Positions 1-9,335 are shown, counted from the stretch's first letter. The stretch is 60,277 nucleotides of DNA from Acetobacteraceae bacterium (GCA_024280945.1 JAMXLO010000156.1:1-60277), one strand, 5' to 3'. Notes: a model not told the origin generated them from the letters alone. Made by a program: numbers and translations.

Positions 1-20
1 TCGACCCGCTCCACCGTCAT

Positions 21-1298
21 CTACTCCAGCACGAAACGCAGCAATGATAAGCCAGCGATGAGCCACACCGCACCGGCAATCGATCCGAGGCCTGCCCCCA
101 CCGCCTTCACCACGACATAGACGATGAAGCCCAGGCCAATGCCTGCCGCGATCGAGAACGTGAACGGGATGCCGACGGCGACCACCATGGCGGGCACGTA
201 TTCGGTCGCATCATCCCATTCGATATCGCGCAGGCCGCGAGCCATCATGCAAGCGACAAACAGCAACGCCGGCGCAGTGGCAAAGGCGGGGATGGCGGTG
301 GCGACCGGCGCGAACAACAGGGTCAAGAAAAACAGCACCGCGACGGTCACAGCAGTCAGCCCGGTGCGGCCGCCGGTCTGGATGCCGGCCGCGCTCTCGA
401 TGTAGCTGGTGGCCGTACTGGTGCCGAGCAGCGCGCCGATCATCGCGCCACCGCTGTCCGCCAGGAGCGCTTCGCGCAGCCGGGCGACGGTGCCGTCGGG
501 TCGCAGCAGGCCGGCTCGCTGGGTGGTGGCGATCAGCGTGCCCGCATTGTCCAGAATGTCGACCAGGAAGAACGTCAATACGACGGTTGTGACACCGAGT
601 GACAATGCGCCGGCGATATCGAGCTTGAGGAATGTCGGCGCAAGCGAAGGTGGTGGGGAAATCACGCCCCGAAATTCAGTGAGCCCCAATGGGAGGCCGA
701 AAGCGGCAGTCAGCAGAATCCCGATAAGGATGGCGCCCGGCAGGCCGCGCGCGGTCAGCCCCGCGATGATCAGGAAGCCCACGCACGACAGCAGCGTGGC
801 CGGTGCGCCGAGATGGCCTAATGTAACCAGTGTCTCCGGATTGCCGGTCACCAGCCCCATCTCGTGCAGTCCGATCAAGCCGAGAAACAGTCCGATCCCA
901 GTGCCGATGCCGAGTTTCAGCGACATTGGAATCGCGTTGACCAGCCACTCGCGGATACGCAGCAGGCTGACGATCAGGAACAGCACGCCGGACAGGAAGA
1001 CGGCGCCCAGCGCCACCTGCCAGGAGATGCCCATCCCCTTCACGACGGTATAGGTGAAGTAGGCGTTCAGCCCCATCCCCGGCGCCAATGCCAGAGGCAG
1101 ATTGGCCATCAGTCCCATCATCGCCGAACCGATCGCCGCAGCGATGCATGTCGCGACGAACGCGGCACCGTGGTCGATTCCCGCGGTCGCCAGGATCAGC
1201 GGGTTCACCACCACAATGTACGCCATCGTCAGATAGGTGGTGCAGCCCGCCAAGATCTCGGTGCGAACCGAAGTGTCATGCGCCCGCAGGTCGAACAT
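21..1298 (-). CDS. NCS2-family purine (guanine/hypoxanthine-type) permease
   Basis: A 425-residue polytopic inner-membrane protein with about a dozen hydrophobic segments. The N-terminus (YLTMAYIVVVNPLILATAG, then ALAPGMGLNAYF) matches the AzgA/GhxP branch of the NCS2 (nucleobase:cation symporter) family, and the length is normal for that branch. Known members import adenine, guanine or hypoxanthine with protons; the actual substrate here cannot be read from sequence. It is the last gene of a minus-strand operon, starting 9 bp after the SMP-30 gene stops. An NCS2 permease beside a sugar-lactonase-type gene and a gluconokinase suggests general scavenging of carbon and nitrogen compounds. Family confidence is high, substrate confidence low. 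Confidence 0.93.
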   Translation of the reverse strand: MFDLRAHDTSVRTEILAGCTTYLTMAYIVVVNPLILATAGIDHGAAFVATCIAAAIGSAMMGLMANLPLALAPGMGLNAYFTYTVVKGMGISWQVALGAVFLSGVLFLIVSLLRIREWLVNAIPMSLKLGIGTGIGLFLGLIGLHEMGLVTGNPETLVTLGHLGAPATLLSCVGFLIIAGLTARGLPGAILIGILLTAAFGLPLGLTEFRGVISPPPSLAPTFLKLDIAGALSLGVTTVVLTFFLVDILDNAGTLIATTQRAGLLRPDGTVARLREALLADSGGAMIGALLGTSTATSYIESAAGIQTGGRTGLTAVTVAVLFFLTLLFAPVATAIPAFATAPALLFVACMMARGLRDIEWDDATEYVPAMVVAVGIPFTFSIAAGIGLGFIVYVVVKAVGAGLGSIAGAVWLIAGLSLLRFVLE

Positions 1299-1307
1299 GT
1301 CTCCGCG

Positions 1308-2243
1308 TCAGCCGCCGGGTGCGCCCTGGGTGTTCACATACAGGGCATAGAGGCCGTGGCTGGCGGCCATGAACAGGCGATTGCGCCAGCGCCCGCCGAA
1401 GCACAGATTGGCGCTGCGCTCCGGCAACGCGATATGCCCGATCGGTTCGCCCGCCGGGTTGAAGATCCGTACGCCGTCCAGTTCGGCTTCCCCCATGCCC
1501 CAGCCGCACCAAAGATTGCCGTCGATATCGACACGGAAGCCATCCGGCGTCCCTGGACCGGCGTCGAGGAACATCTTGCTGGCGCCAAGCGCTTCGCCGC
1601 GCACGTCGAACACCCGCAGCTTGCGCGTCGGCATGGCCCGTGATTCCACCACGTACAGCTTCGACTCATCCGGCGAGAACGCCAGCCCATTCGGTCCCGC
1701 TACATCGTCGGCAACCATGGTGATGGCGCCGGTCCGGCCATCGATGCGATACACATTGGCGGGTAGTTCGGGCTCGTTCTTCTCGCCCTCATAATAGCCC
1801 AGTAACCCGAACGTCGGATCGGTGAACCAGACAGAGCCGTCGGACTTCACCACCACATCGTTCGGCGAATTGAGCCTCTTCCCCTGGTAGCTGTCGGCCA
1901 GGACGGTAATCGCGCCGTCATACTCCGTGCGGACCACGCGACGGCCGCGATGCTCGCAGGTGACCAGGCGGCCCTGCCGGTCGCGTGTGTTGCCGTTGGC
2001 GTTGTTCGAGGACTTGCGATAGACACTGACCGCGCCTGTCTCCTCGTCCCATTTCAGGATGCGGTCATTGGGAATGTCGCTCCACAGCACATACCGGCCA
2101 TCGCCGAAATACACCGGGCCTTCCGACCAACGACACCCGGTGTAAAGCCGTTCTACCGACGCAAGCGGCAGGCGATACTTGTTGAAGCTTGAATCGAGCG
2201 CCTGCACCGCCGGATCCGGATACCGTTGATTCGGCTCCCACAT
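1308..2243 (-). CDS. SMP-30/gluconolactonase/LRE family protein
   Basis: A 311-residue six-bladed propeller hydrolase of the SMP-30/gluconolaconase-like region family. Typical segments are LNSPNDVVVKSDGSVWFTDPTFG and GPNGLAFSPDESKLYVVES, which carry the conserved Asn and Asp metal ligands, and TPDGFRVDIDGNLWCG. Family members open sugar lactones such as gluconolactone with a divalent metal. No signal peptide is visible, so it is probably cytosolic. The start has a good ribosome site (GGGAGAAGAGG). The gluconokinase two genes upstream makes an aldonolactone-to-aldonate-to-phosphogluconate path plausible, which is an inference from context. Confidence 0.93.
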   Translation of the reverse strand: MWEPNQRYPDPAVQALDSSFNKYRLPLASVERLYTGCRWSEGPVYFGDGRYVLWSDIPNDRILKWDEETGAVSVYRKSSNNANGNTRDRQGRLVTCEHRGRRVVRTEYDGAITVLADSYQGKRLNSPNDVVVKSDGSVWFTDPTFGLLGYYEGEKNEPELPANVYRIDGRTGAITMVADDVAGPNGLAFSPDESKLYVVESRAMPTRKLRVFDVRGEALGASKMFLDAGPGTPDGFRVDIDGNLWCGWGMGEAELDGVRIFNPAGEPIGHIALPERSANLCFGGRWRNRLFMAASHGLYALYVNTQGAPGG

Positions 2244-2266
2244 TGCCTCTTCTCCCTTTTGATCAA

Positions 2267-2581
2267 CTATCGCAAACCGGCGCGCCGCAGATGAGGCTCA
2301 AGCCGGAAACTGAGTGCGAGCAGCAGCATGCGATAGTCACTGAGCAGCGACCACAACGGGTGTCCGAAGGTCTCCGGGCGATTCCGCTCAATCGCTAGAT
2401 GGGCGGTCCAGGCCAGACCGTAGCCGATCACTGGCGCAGCAATCAGCCAACGCCAGTCGGATGTAACAATCGCAAGCAGCAGCGAACCAATCGCGAGCAG
2501 ACTGCCGACATAATGCAGCGCCCTTGTACCGGCACTGCGATGCGCACGTAGATAGCGCAGCCAGAATTCGTCGCGGGTCAT
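2267..2581 (-). CDS. Mpo1-like/DUF962 small membrane protein
   Basis: A 104-residue protein of the DUF962/Mpo1 (yeast YGL010w) family. Family hallmarks are the early RAHRSAGTRALHYVG segment and the later GYGLAWTAHLAIERNRPETF and HPLWSLLSDYRM, with His residues that in yeast Mpo1 bind iron for 2-hydroxy fatty-acid alpha-oxidation. Two or three hydrophobic helices lie between them. It sits between SMP-30 and SDR genes in the same operon. The ribosome site is weak, so it may be translated by coupling. Its bacterial role is not known. Confidence 0.85.
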   Translation of the reverse strand: MTRDEFWLRYLRAHRSAGTRALHYVGSLLAIGSLLLAIVTSDWRWLIAAPVIGYGLAWTAHLAIERNRPETFGHPLWSLLSDYRMLLLALSFRLEPHLRRAGLR

Positions 2582-2600
2582 GTGCCGGGACCGTCAAGCA

Positions 2601-3371
2601 TCACATCCTGCCGGCGTCAACCACCCAGAGTTGCCCGGTGCACATCCGACTGTCGTCGGACGCCAGCCAAAGCACCATCCTGGTGACATCCGCCGGCACC
2701 AGCTTCTGCTTCAGGCATTGCACCTGCATCAGGTTCCGCTCGCCCTCCGGGGTGAGCCACAGCGCGATCTGCCGCTCGGTCATGATCCAGCCAGGAATGA
2801 CGGTATTGACCCGTATCTTGTCCGGCCCGAGGTCGCGCGCCATGCCACGCGTCAGTCCCTCCACGGCGGCCTTTGCGGTCGTGTAGGCCGGCATGCCGCC
2901 TTGCAAGGAATGCCAACTCACCGAGCCGAAATTGATGATCGAGCCGCCGCCAGCGGCCCGCATCATCGGCGCGACCGCCTGTATGGCGAAGAACTGATGC
3001 CTCAGGTTGGTCGCCAGGCGCTCGTCCCAGTATTCCACCGTCACATCCTCGAACCGGTGGCGCTGATCGTTCGCAGCGTTGTTCACCAGAACAGCGATTG
3101 GTCCTAGCGCGCGCCGCACGTCAGCAATCACCGCGTGCAGCGCGGCAATGTCCTTCAGGTCGCAGTGACGATAGAGCGGAGTCGGATGACCCATCGCCTC
3201 GGCTTTGCCGACGACAGCCTGTGCCGCGTCGTCGGCGATGTCGACGAATGCCACCCTTGCACCCTGCGCGGCGAACTGCGCCACGTGCTCAGCGCCAATG
3301 CCACTTGCTCCGCCGGTGATGAACACCACGCGGTCGCGCAGGCTCGGGTAAACGGCAAATACACCGTTCAT
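2601..3371 (-). CDS. SDR-family NAD(P)-dependent oxidoreductase
   Basis: A 256-residue classical short-chain dehydrogenase. The nucleotide loop is TGGASGIGAEH near residue 18, the NNAAND motif is central, and the catalytic Ser-Tyr-Lys set is seen in NFGSVSWHS and YTTAKAAVEG. The C-terminal GQLWVVDAGRM resembles the usual subunit-contact end. Its ATG overlaps the stop of the gluconokinase gene by four bases (ATGA), so translation is probably coupled. With gluconokinase and a lactonase-like gene beside it, a polyol or aldonate dehydrogenase role is plausible but not proven. Confidence 0.93.
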   Translation of the reverse strand: MNGVFAVYPSLRDRVVFITGGASGIGAEHVAQFAAQGARVAFVDIADDAAQAVVGKAEAMGHPTPLYRHCDLKDIAALHAVIADVRRALGPIAVLVNNAANDQRHRFEDVTVEYWDERLATNLRHQFFAIQAVAPMMRAAGGGSIINFGSVSWHSLQGGMPAYTTAKAAVEGLTRGMARDLGPDKIRVNTVIPGWIMTERQIALWLTPEGERNLMQVQCLKQKLVPADVTRMVLWLASDDSRMCTGQLWVVDAGRM

Positions 3372-3871
3372 GCTCCCCGCTCCTCCAGTTTGCGGACAAT
3401 CTCATCGACGATCGCATCAGGCGGTTGCGCGATCGACACCACGATTGGATGCTCGTCTTCGCCCGGCTCCTCCAGCGTCGCAAACTGGCTGGCCAGCAAC
3501 GAGGGCGGCATGAAGTGATTCTTTCTTACTGCCAACCTCTCAGCGATCAGCGCCTGCGAGCCTTGCAGATACACCAGGACAACGTCTGGGCGGGCACCGA
3601 TCAGAACGTCGCGATAGGCACGCTTGAGTGCCGAGCACGCCACCACTGCGCTCTTGCCCTGGCCTCTCAGCGCGTCGATCTCGTGCGCGATCGCCTCCAG
3701 CCAGGGCCAGCGATCCTCGTCGGTGAGCGGCACGCCGGCGTGCATCTTCGCGACGTTCGCTGCCGGGTGGAATGCGTCGCCTTCCAGTAAGGCCCAACCT
3801 TTCCGTTCGGCGACGCCGCGCGCGACCGTGGTTTTGCCGCTGCCCGACACGCCCATCACGACGGCAATCAT
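3368..3871 (-). CDS. gntK: gluconokinase, GntK/IdnK type
   Basis: A 167-residue P-loop kinase that phosphorylates D-gluconate to 6-phosphogluconate with ATP. The Walker A GVSGSGKTT is at residues 8-16. The substrate-recognition LEGDAFHPAANVAKMHAGVPLTDEDRWPWL and ACSALKRAYRD are diagnostic of the GntK family and leave little doubt. The length matches the short bacterial form. The stop overlaps the downstream SDR start by four bases, and the upstream metallo-hydrolase gene ends 6 bp away, so all belong to one operon. Product feeds the Entner-Doudoroff or pentose-phosphate route. Confidence 0.95.
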   Translation of the reverse strand: MIAVVMGVSGSGKTTVARGVAERKGWALLEGDAFHPAANVAKMHAGVPLTDEDRWPWLEAIAHEIDALRGQGKSAVVACSALKRAYRDVLIGARPDVVLVYLQGSQALIAERLAVRKNHFMPPSLLASQFATLEEPGEDEHPIVVSIAQPPDAIVDEIVRKLEERGA

Positions 3872-3877
3872 TGCCCG

Positions 3878-5008
3878 TCAGCCGCCGTGCCACCAGCGGC
3901 CGCCGAGGACGATGCCCTGACAGGCCAGACGTTGCTCTGCATGCAGCTTTTCACCAAGGACATCCTCGAACACGAAGCGCCCCTGCTCCAGCGCCAGTAC
4001 CGTGGCATCGCCAAGCAGCCCCGGACGCAGCGTCCCCCGGTCCTCCAATCGCACAGCACGGGCCGGGTTGATCGTCGTCGCGCGTATCACCTCCGCCAAG
4101 GGCACGCCGAGTACCAGGAACTTCGACATCGTCGTCAGCAGGTCGTAGGCTGGCCCGTCGATCGACACCACGTGTATGTCGGATGAGATCACGTCGGGCA
4201 GGAAGCCCTGCTTCAGCATCGCCATCGCTGTCTCGTAGCCGAACGAGCCCTTGCCATGGCCGATATCGAAAATCACCCCGCGTTCGCGCGCCGCCAGCAC
4301 GTCCACGCGCACCGCGCCGCCCGGCGCCACCGGCGTGTTGGGGAATGGACGGAAGCAGTGGGTCAGAATGTCGCCCTTGCGCAGCCGTGGCATGACATCC
4401 GAGCGGTACGGCGGCGGAGCATCCAGATGCGTCATCAGCGGCAGCCCGGCATGCTCGGCCACTTCCAGCGCCATCTCCATCGGCGCGATCCCGGAATCGC
4501 CCGACGCATTGCTGCCGACCCGCACCTTGATGCCGACGACCAGATCGGCCTCGGCTTTCGCCGCATTCAGGCAGACACGCGGATTGAGCATCGTCAGGTC
4601 GCGGCATTCACCGACATTGATCTCCTTCGAGAGCGCGAAGATGCCGGCAAACGAGATGTTGAGGAATGGCAGGATGCGCACCTCGGACCGTTCGATCACA
4701 TGGCGGCGGAAACCCTTCAGGTTGCCGGGGCCGGCAGAGCCGGCATCGATCAGCGTGGTGAGACCGCTGGATTTTGCATACGAGTCCGGATCGACGCCGA
4801 GAGAAGTGCCGCCCCAATAGACGTGCGTGTGCAGGTCGATCAGCCCGGGCACCACGATCGATCCGGCCACATCCCGCGTCTGCTTGCCGCCTGGCAGATC
4901 CGGCCCGAGTTCAGCCACCTTGCCATCGGCAAACGCCACATCGAGTGGCGCATCCACGCCCTGGGCCGGATCGATGACGCGCCCACCCTTCAAAACCAGA
5001 TCGAACAT
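3878..5008 (-). CDS. amidohydrolase/deacetylase family metallo-hydrolase
   Basis: A 376-residue metal-dependent hydrolase of the amidohydrolase superfamily, in the dihydroorotase-like deacetylase branch. It starts with the typical MFDLVLKGGRVIDPAQ strand. Metal-site motifs are DLHTHVYWG (His-x-His), GIKVRVG (candidate carboxylated Lys), MTHLDAPP, TDIH-like SSDIH and a C-terminal RPGLLGDATVLALE. I chose the ATG at 5008 because a GGGGAG ribosome site precedes it and the family begins there; an in-frame ATG lies 54 bases upstream. It is the first gene of the minus-strand operon, divergent from the aminotransferase across about 70 bp. Substrate unknown: an N-acyl amino acid or cyclic amide is likely. 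Confidence 0.88.
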   Translation of the reverse strand: MFDLVLKGGRVIDPAQGVDAPLDVAFADGKVAELGPDLPGGKQTRDVAGSIVVPGLIDLHTHVYWGGTSLGVDPDSYAKSSGLTTLIDAGSAGPGNLKGFRRHVIERSEVRILPFLNISFAGIFALSKEINVGECRDLTMLNPRVCLNAAKAEADLVVGIKVRVGSNASGDSGIAPMEMALEVAEHAGLPLMTHLDAPPPYRSDVMPRLRKGDILTHCFRPFPNTPVAPGGAVRVDVLAARERGVIFDIGHGKGSFGYETAMAMLKQGFLPDVISSDIHVVSIDGPAYDLLTTMSKFLVLGVPLAEVIRATTINPARAVRLEDRGTLRPGLLGDATVLALEQGRFVFEDVLGEKLHAEQRLACQGIVLGGRWWHGG

Positions 5009-5080
5009 GCAGGCTCTCCCCTCGCCAAGCGTGCCACATCGGGGCAAGATGGCAACAACCACCGATGGCGAGGCCCGGTC

Positions 5081-6472
5081 ATGAACGATATCGCCGCTGA
5101 ACTGAGCAATTCCCGGATCGTTTCAGCCTATCGCGAACGCACTCCGGCGTCGGCCGACCTGGCGAAAGAAGCGGGAGAACTGTTCCCCAGCGGCATCACA
5201 CATGATGCGCGCAACGTCGATCCGTATTGCGTATTCATCGAACGTGCTCAAGGCCCGCACAAATGGGACGTCGACGGCAATCGCTACATCGACTACTTCG
5301 GCGGCCATGGCGCGTTGCTACTCGGCCACCACCACCCGGTGGTGACCGAGGCGGTGCGTCAGGCACTGGATGAAGGCACCCAGTTCGGCGCGTCCCATCC
5401 ACGCGAGGTGCAATGGGCAAAGGCGATACAACGTCTGGTTCCGTCAGCTGAGCGTATCCGCTTCACCTCATCCGGTACCGAAGCGACGCTGATGGCGGTG
5501 CGGCTCGCCCGCGCCTTCACCGAAAAGCAGACCCTGTTGCGGTTCAAGGGCCACTTCCATGGCTGGCATGACCAGATGGCGAGCGGCTACACCAACCACT
5601 TCGATGGCTCTCCCACACCCGGCGTGCTGCCTGGCGTGGCGGAGAAGTCGATTCTGCTGAACCCTGGCGATGTCGAGGGGGTGCGTGCCGCATTCGCCAA
5701 CGATCCCGATATCTGCGGCGTGATCTACGAGCCAACCGGCTCGTCATTCGGCCAAGTGCCGCTCGACGCAGAATTTGCGCGCGAACTGCGTCGTCTCTGC
5801 ACGCAGCACGGTGCGCTGCTGATCTTCGACGAAGTGGTCACCGGTTTCCGTGCCACCAAGGGCGGTGCGCAAATGGCGTTCAATGTGCGACCCGATCTGT
5901 CAAGTTTCGCAAAAATCGTCGCCGGCGGACTGCCTGGCGCCTGCATCGCTGGCCGCAAAGACGTCCTGGACCTGTTGGATTTCCAGGTCTCCGCACGCTG
6001 TGGTCGGGAGAAGATCGCGCACCCAGGCACGTTCAACGCCAATCCAGTGTCCGCGGCGGCCGGCACTGCGGCGCTGACGGTGATCGCCGAGACCAACGCC
6101 GCGGACGAGGCCTCCGCCACAGCGACGCAATTGCGGGAGAAGCTGAACCAGGTGTTGGCGGAGGCACGGGTGCCATGGGCCGTGTACGGGACGTTCTCGG
6201 GCTTTCACCTGTTTGTTAATCCGAGCGGTATCCCAGGCATCGAGCCTCACACGTTCGACCCGGCGAAGATCCCCCTTGAGGACATGAAGAATCAGCCCAA
6301 GGAGCTGATCAACAAGCTGCGCCTGGCGATGCTGATAAATGGTGTTGATCTCAATCCGCGCGGCGGCGGTCTGCTGTCCTGCACACACACCAGGGACGAC
6401 GTGGCCAACACCGCGAGCGCGTTTCGCGAGGCGATCCGCATGTTGAAGCAGGAAGGCGAGCTGCCAGGCTGA
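5081..6472 (+). CDS. class III aminotransferase (glutamate-1-semialdehyde aminomutase-like)
   Basis: A 463-residue PLP enzyme of aminotransferase class III. Visible landmarks are GNRYIDYFGGHGALLLGH, FTSSGTEATLMAVRLAR (cofactor-binding), HFHGWHD, LLIFDEVVTGFR with the Asp that contacts the pyridine ring, and SFAKIVAGGLPGA with the Schiff-base Lys. It resembles glutamate-1-semialdehyde 2,1-aminomutase but carries an extended N-terminus and sits in a catabolic cluster, so I do not call it hemL. The frame stays open 825 bases upstream, but that part is antisense to the metallo-hydrolase gene. The ATG at 5081 fits the family. Confidence 0.9.
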   Translation: MNDIAAELSNSRIVSAYRERTPASADLAKEAGELFPSGITHDARNVDPYCVFIERAQGPHKWDVDGNRYIDYFGGHGALLLGHHHPVVTEAVRQALDEGTQFGASHPREVQWAKAIQRLVPSAERIRFTSSGTEATLMAVRLARAFTEKQTLLRFKGHFHGWHDQMASGYTNHFDGSPTPGVLPGVAEKSILLNPGDVEGVRAAFANDPDICGVIYEPTGSSFGQVPLDAEFARELRRLCTQHGALLIFDEVVTGFRATKGGAQMAFNVRPDLSSFAKIVAGGLPGACIAGRKDVLDLLDFQVSARCGREKIAHPGTFNANPVSAAAGTAALTVIAETNAADEASATATQLREKLNQVLAEARVPWAVYGTFSGFHLFVNPSGIPGIEPHTFDPAKIPLEDMKNQPKELINKLRLAMLINGVDLNPRGGGLLSCTHTRDDVANTASAFREAIRMLKQEGELPG

Positions 6473-6703
6473 CGCGATCGCCGCGCGGCACATAAGACAT
6501 CGGCCTTGGCCGAAAGCCCTTGCCGCTCTCGCCCCGGCGCTGACGATCTGCACCCTGCGTCGACAGCAGACACGCAAACCGAGGTGGCGATCGAGGCGCT
6601 GCGGCCTGAGCCGAAAGCTATATTGCCGCCGGAATGCATCGCGCCGGCTTCGGTTCCAACTTGGAACCGGCAGCTTCCAAGGGCGGCAGATTGTCATTAC
6701 TGA

Positions 6704-7246
6704 CAGATTGTTGCGACCCGCACGCCGAAGGCGGCGGTATCCGATAAGGCCTCGTACGCGATTGGCTGGGTCGTTCAGCAGACTTCTAACGGGACCATCG
6801 TCTGGCATAACGGCGGGACCACTTCATTCGGTTCATATTTCGGCCTGCTGCCGGACAGGGATGTCGGCGTCGTCGTGCTGGCCAACCAAGTGAACGTTGG
6901 CCTATCGGATGCTCTAGTCAGATGGATGCTGGATCGCATCCCGGGCAACCCCAAGGCAGATTATGTCGCCAAGGCATTCGAAGCGGCGACGGTGAATTTC
7001 GAAAAGTCCGTCAGGAAGTTTACCGCGCCGGCCAACCCGCAGCCTTTTCCGCCGGTCGCCCCCTTTGCCGATCGTTTTCGCCATCCTGGCATTGGTGAGG
7101 CGACAGTGTCGGTCGACGATGGCGGTTTGGTGACGGCCTTGGTTGGTGCCGTGGAATGGCCGCGTGTTTACGGCGCCACTCAGTCCTGCACCCTCTCCTT
7201 CGACGACGGGCAGGCGTATGATTTCGCGCGTGAGGAGCGGATCTGA
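6704..7246 (+). pseudogene. C-terminal remnant of a serine beta-lactamase/esterase-family protein
   Basis: The frame codes for the last third of a class C beta-lactamase-like serine hydrolase. It shows ASYAIGWVVQQ, then the third active-site motif region WHNGGTTSFGSYFGLLPDRD (HxGG, equivalent of KTG) and VGVVVLANQ. The frame is closed by a stop at 6701-6703 and there is no start codon with a ribosome site. The N-terminal part with the SxxK nucleophile motif is absent from the window. The 230 bases before it (6473-6703) contain no gene I can recognise. It is therefore a truncated relic, not a working enzyme. Confidence 0.8.
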
Positions 7247-7478
7247 CAAGACCGGTAACGAGCGCGACATACGCCTGTTACAACCCACGCCGATCGTCCT
7301 CCTATAATGGAGCCAATCGACCGACTGATTCTAACTCTTGCCATGTGTTCGGCCATACTCGCCGTGGTTGTGCTGATCTGGTGAGTTCGGCATCTGGAGC
7401 CGCCTCCCTCGACCCGCGAACCTGGACCAGCCCCACTCGTTGTAGGTTTCGCAATCCGCAAGTGACAGGAGGACGTTC

Positions 7479-7715
7479 ATGGCTCAATTTGTGGTCGCGA
7501 AGTTCGCCACAGCATCTGCCGCCGATGCAGCAGCGCAAGACCTTCACGCGGCGATGATCCCGTCGGTCGTGACCCAGCGTCATCCCAGCAGCCAAGTTCA
7601 ACGGGATCCGGCCAATATGGTGGATTGTACTGTGCTGACTGTGGCGGTGGATGAAGTGCACTCGGGTGCGGTCGCGGGAATTCTCGGCCTCTACGGAACG
7701 GCCGAGATCAGGTGA
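7479..7715 (+). CDS. small hypothetical protein, possibly YflT-like
   Basis: A 78-residue ORF with a textbook ribosome site (ACAGGAGG, six bases before ATG). The protein starts AQFVVAKFATASAADAAAQDL and ends VDEVHSGAVAGILGLYGTAEI. This alternating strand-helix pattern resembles the small ferredoxin-like domain of YflT/general-stress proteins, where an N-terminal strand is followed by an Ala-rich helix, but the match is by eye only. It stands alone between the beta-lactamase relic and a gene-poor stretch. That it is translated is likely; the function is unknown. Confidence 0.6.
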   Translation: MAQFVVAKFATASAADAAAQDLHAAMIPSVVTQRHPSSQVQRDPANMVDCTVLTVAVDEVHSGAVAGILGLYGTAEIR

Positions 7716-8826
7716 CCGCGTCCTCCTGACGCCCGATCAACGGGTAATACGAGGCTCAGCGAAGTCGGGACCACCAGTCGAAGGAAAAGTTCGAGGATTG
7801 CGGTGGCAGAGAAAGCTGCCACTGCACGTCCTCCATCCAGCGGTCCGACTGGTCCGGCGCGCCTGAGCGGGAAGCTCCTCCCGACGGCCCATGCCTCTGA
7901 GGGTAGTCGTCCGAAGTGGTTGAAGGCGCAATTCGAAGGTTTGCCATAGCCACAATATGGCACGAATGTGGCATCCGTGGCAGAAAAACGGCGAAAATAG
8001 ATCGTGATAGCCTGGCGCCTCACGAAAACAGGAAGCTCAGGCTGGCCAGCCCAATGCACATGCCCAAAAAGAGGCTCATGAAGACGTCCATCGGTTCCAT
8101 AGCTGCGCGACCGCCTAACCTGATGGCGGGAAAATGGGACCCTGCGGCCTGTGATTTAATCAGCCGTTTGGGTAGTTCATTTGTGCGGTGTCCGATGGAA
8201 TGGGTCTGCTGCCTGGCCGGCCAGCGAAGCCCGCCTGAACGCGCTGCCCTGCAGCCTCGGGCCGCGGCGGGTTCTGCATGCCTGACAAATGAGCGGGTGC
8301 ATCGCGCACCGGAACGCACAGGTTCCTCGAGTTGTCCTAGCCGCGGCGCAATAGACGGAAGACGGCGCACCCCATCGCCGGTTGTTGGCCGTTGAGGCGG
8401 CGCCAGCGGTGCCAGACCTCGCGCACCGCCATAGGACCCTTCTGATCTGGCGCGGGCCAGCACTCCGTACCCCAAGTCCCCCCGTGCCCGAGCTGCGCCA
8501 ATCACCCGTTCGATGTCGGTCAGCGGTGTCTGGAATGGTGCGATCGTGGTTTCCGCGCTTGCTGCCTAAGCTGACGCGGATGGCGGAACATTAGGCACGG
8601 TTCCCGCTTTTCGGATCTCATCACATCTGCCCCTGAGCCGACCAGCGACCAGGGACAAAGCGGAGACTGAGACGCCTAGAGCAGCTATGCTCCCATCAGC
8701 TAGCCCTTCTCAGCAATAAGACAGCGTTCGTGCGGACTCGGCGATACCGTGATCGGCCCCTCTCATGAACACTAGAAGGTCGCGATGGGGCGAGGGCTCA
8801 TGATCGTCGGCAGGGAGGAATGTCTG
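7716..8826. other. gene-poor stretch of about 1.1 kb
   Basis: I see no recognisable gene here. Open frames on both strands are Arg/Pro/Ala-rich and have the look of non-coding GC-rich DNA; none begins with a good ribosome site except the tiny minus-strand ORF listed at 8020-8100. No clear inverted repeats typical of an insertion sequence were found. The stretch sits between a relic gene and an AT-richer glycosyltransferase gene, which fits decayed or recombined DNA. Confidence 0.5.
8020..8100 (-). CDS. possible 26-residue single-pass membrane peptide
   Basis: A very short ORF whose product is MEPMDVFMSLFLGMCIGLAS followed by a short hydrophobic end. It would make one transmembrane helix. The upstream sequence AGGCGG about ten bases before the ATG is only a fair ribosome site. 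The frame continues open upstream for more than 400 bases but that part has no coding character. I give it low confidence: hydrophobic 26-codon ORFs can arise by chance. Confidence 0.25.
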   Translation of the reverse strand: MEPMDVFMSLFLGMCIGLASLSFLFS

Positions 8827-9042
8827 ATGAGCGATCCTTTGTACCCAGGGCAACGGCTAGCTGCGGCCGAGTCGAGAATACGGCGCCTAGAGGAAAAGGT
8901 CGGACATCTCCAGCACCTTGTAATCGGAGGTGGGAGCTTGGCCGTCTTCGCAGCGTTCGAACGTTATGGCCGGGTATTCGGGGTAGTCGGCCTAGCCCTG
9001 GCGTTCGTGTTCCTATGGTGGGTGTTCAGAGACACTGACTGA
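8827..9042 (+). CDS. small coiled-coil plus transmembrane protein
   Basis: A 71-residue ORF starting at the ATG that follows AGGGAGGAA. Residues about 8-28 (RLAAAESRIRRLEEKVGHLQ) form a heptad-patterned helix. A hydrophobic segment, VFGVVGLALAFVFLWWVF, lies near the C-terminus. This layout (short coiled coil, then one membrane helix) recalls XhlA-type phage proteins and many orphan membrane proteins, but there is no phage gene nearby. An in-frame upstream start at 8785 would add 14 residues and lacks a good ribosome site. Function unknown. Confidence 0.5.
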   Translation: MSDPLYPGQRLAAAESRIRRLEEKVGHLQHLVIGGGSLAVFAAFERYGRVFGVVGLALAFVFLWWVFRDTD

Positions 9043-9335
9043 CGAACCGAAGCGCAATGGCGCCCAATCTTGTCCAGGGCGTAAGTCGCCTGCCGCAACC
9101 CTCTGAAGGCTGGTCCAGGACCTCGCTACACCGAGTGGTGCTACGTAAGCTTATCAAAGGCGGACGGGTGGCTCTGACATTCGGAAAGGGCGGCAGACAG
9201 CGTATTCCTTGCAGGGTTCCATACTCAGGCCACGCGCGGCGTCTTCCTCGTCGTCCAGCGGCGCCCTGAGTCACGTCGGGACGGTCGTGTATCAGCCAGT
9301 CTTGCCCAGTGTTAAGAGATAGTAGGGAGATTTTG

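Noticed and set aside
4256-5080. 825 bases of open frame extending the aminotransferase N-terminus
   Set aside because: This part is exactly antisense to the metallo-hydrolase gene, has no domain, and the family start is at 5081.
5900-6808. 302-codon minus-strand frame across the aminotransferase 3' end
   Set aside because: Shadow frame of a clear gene; product has no domain and no ribosome site.
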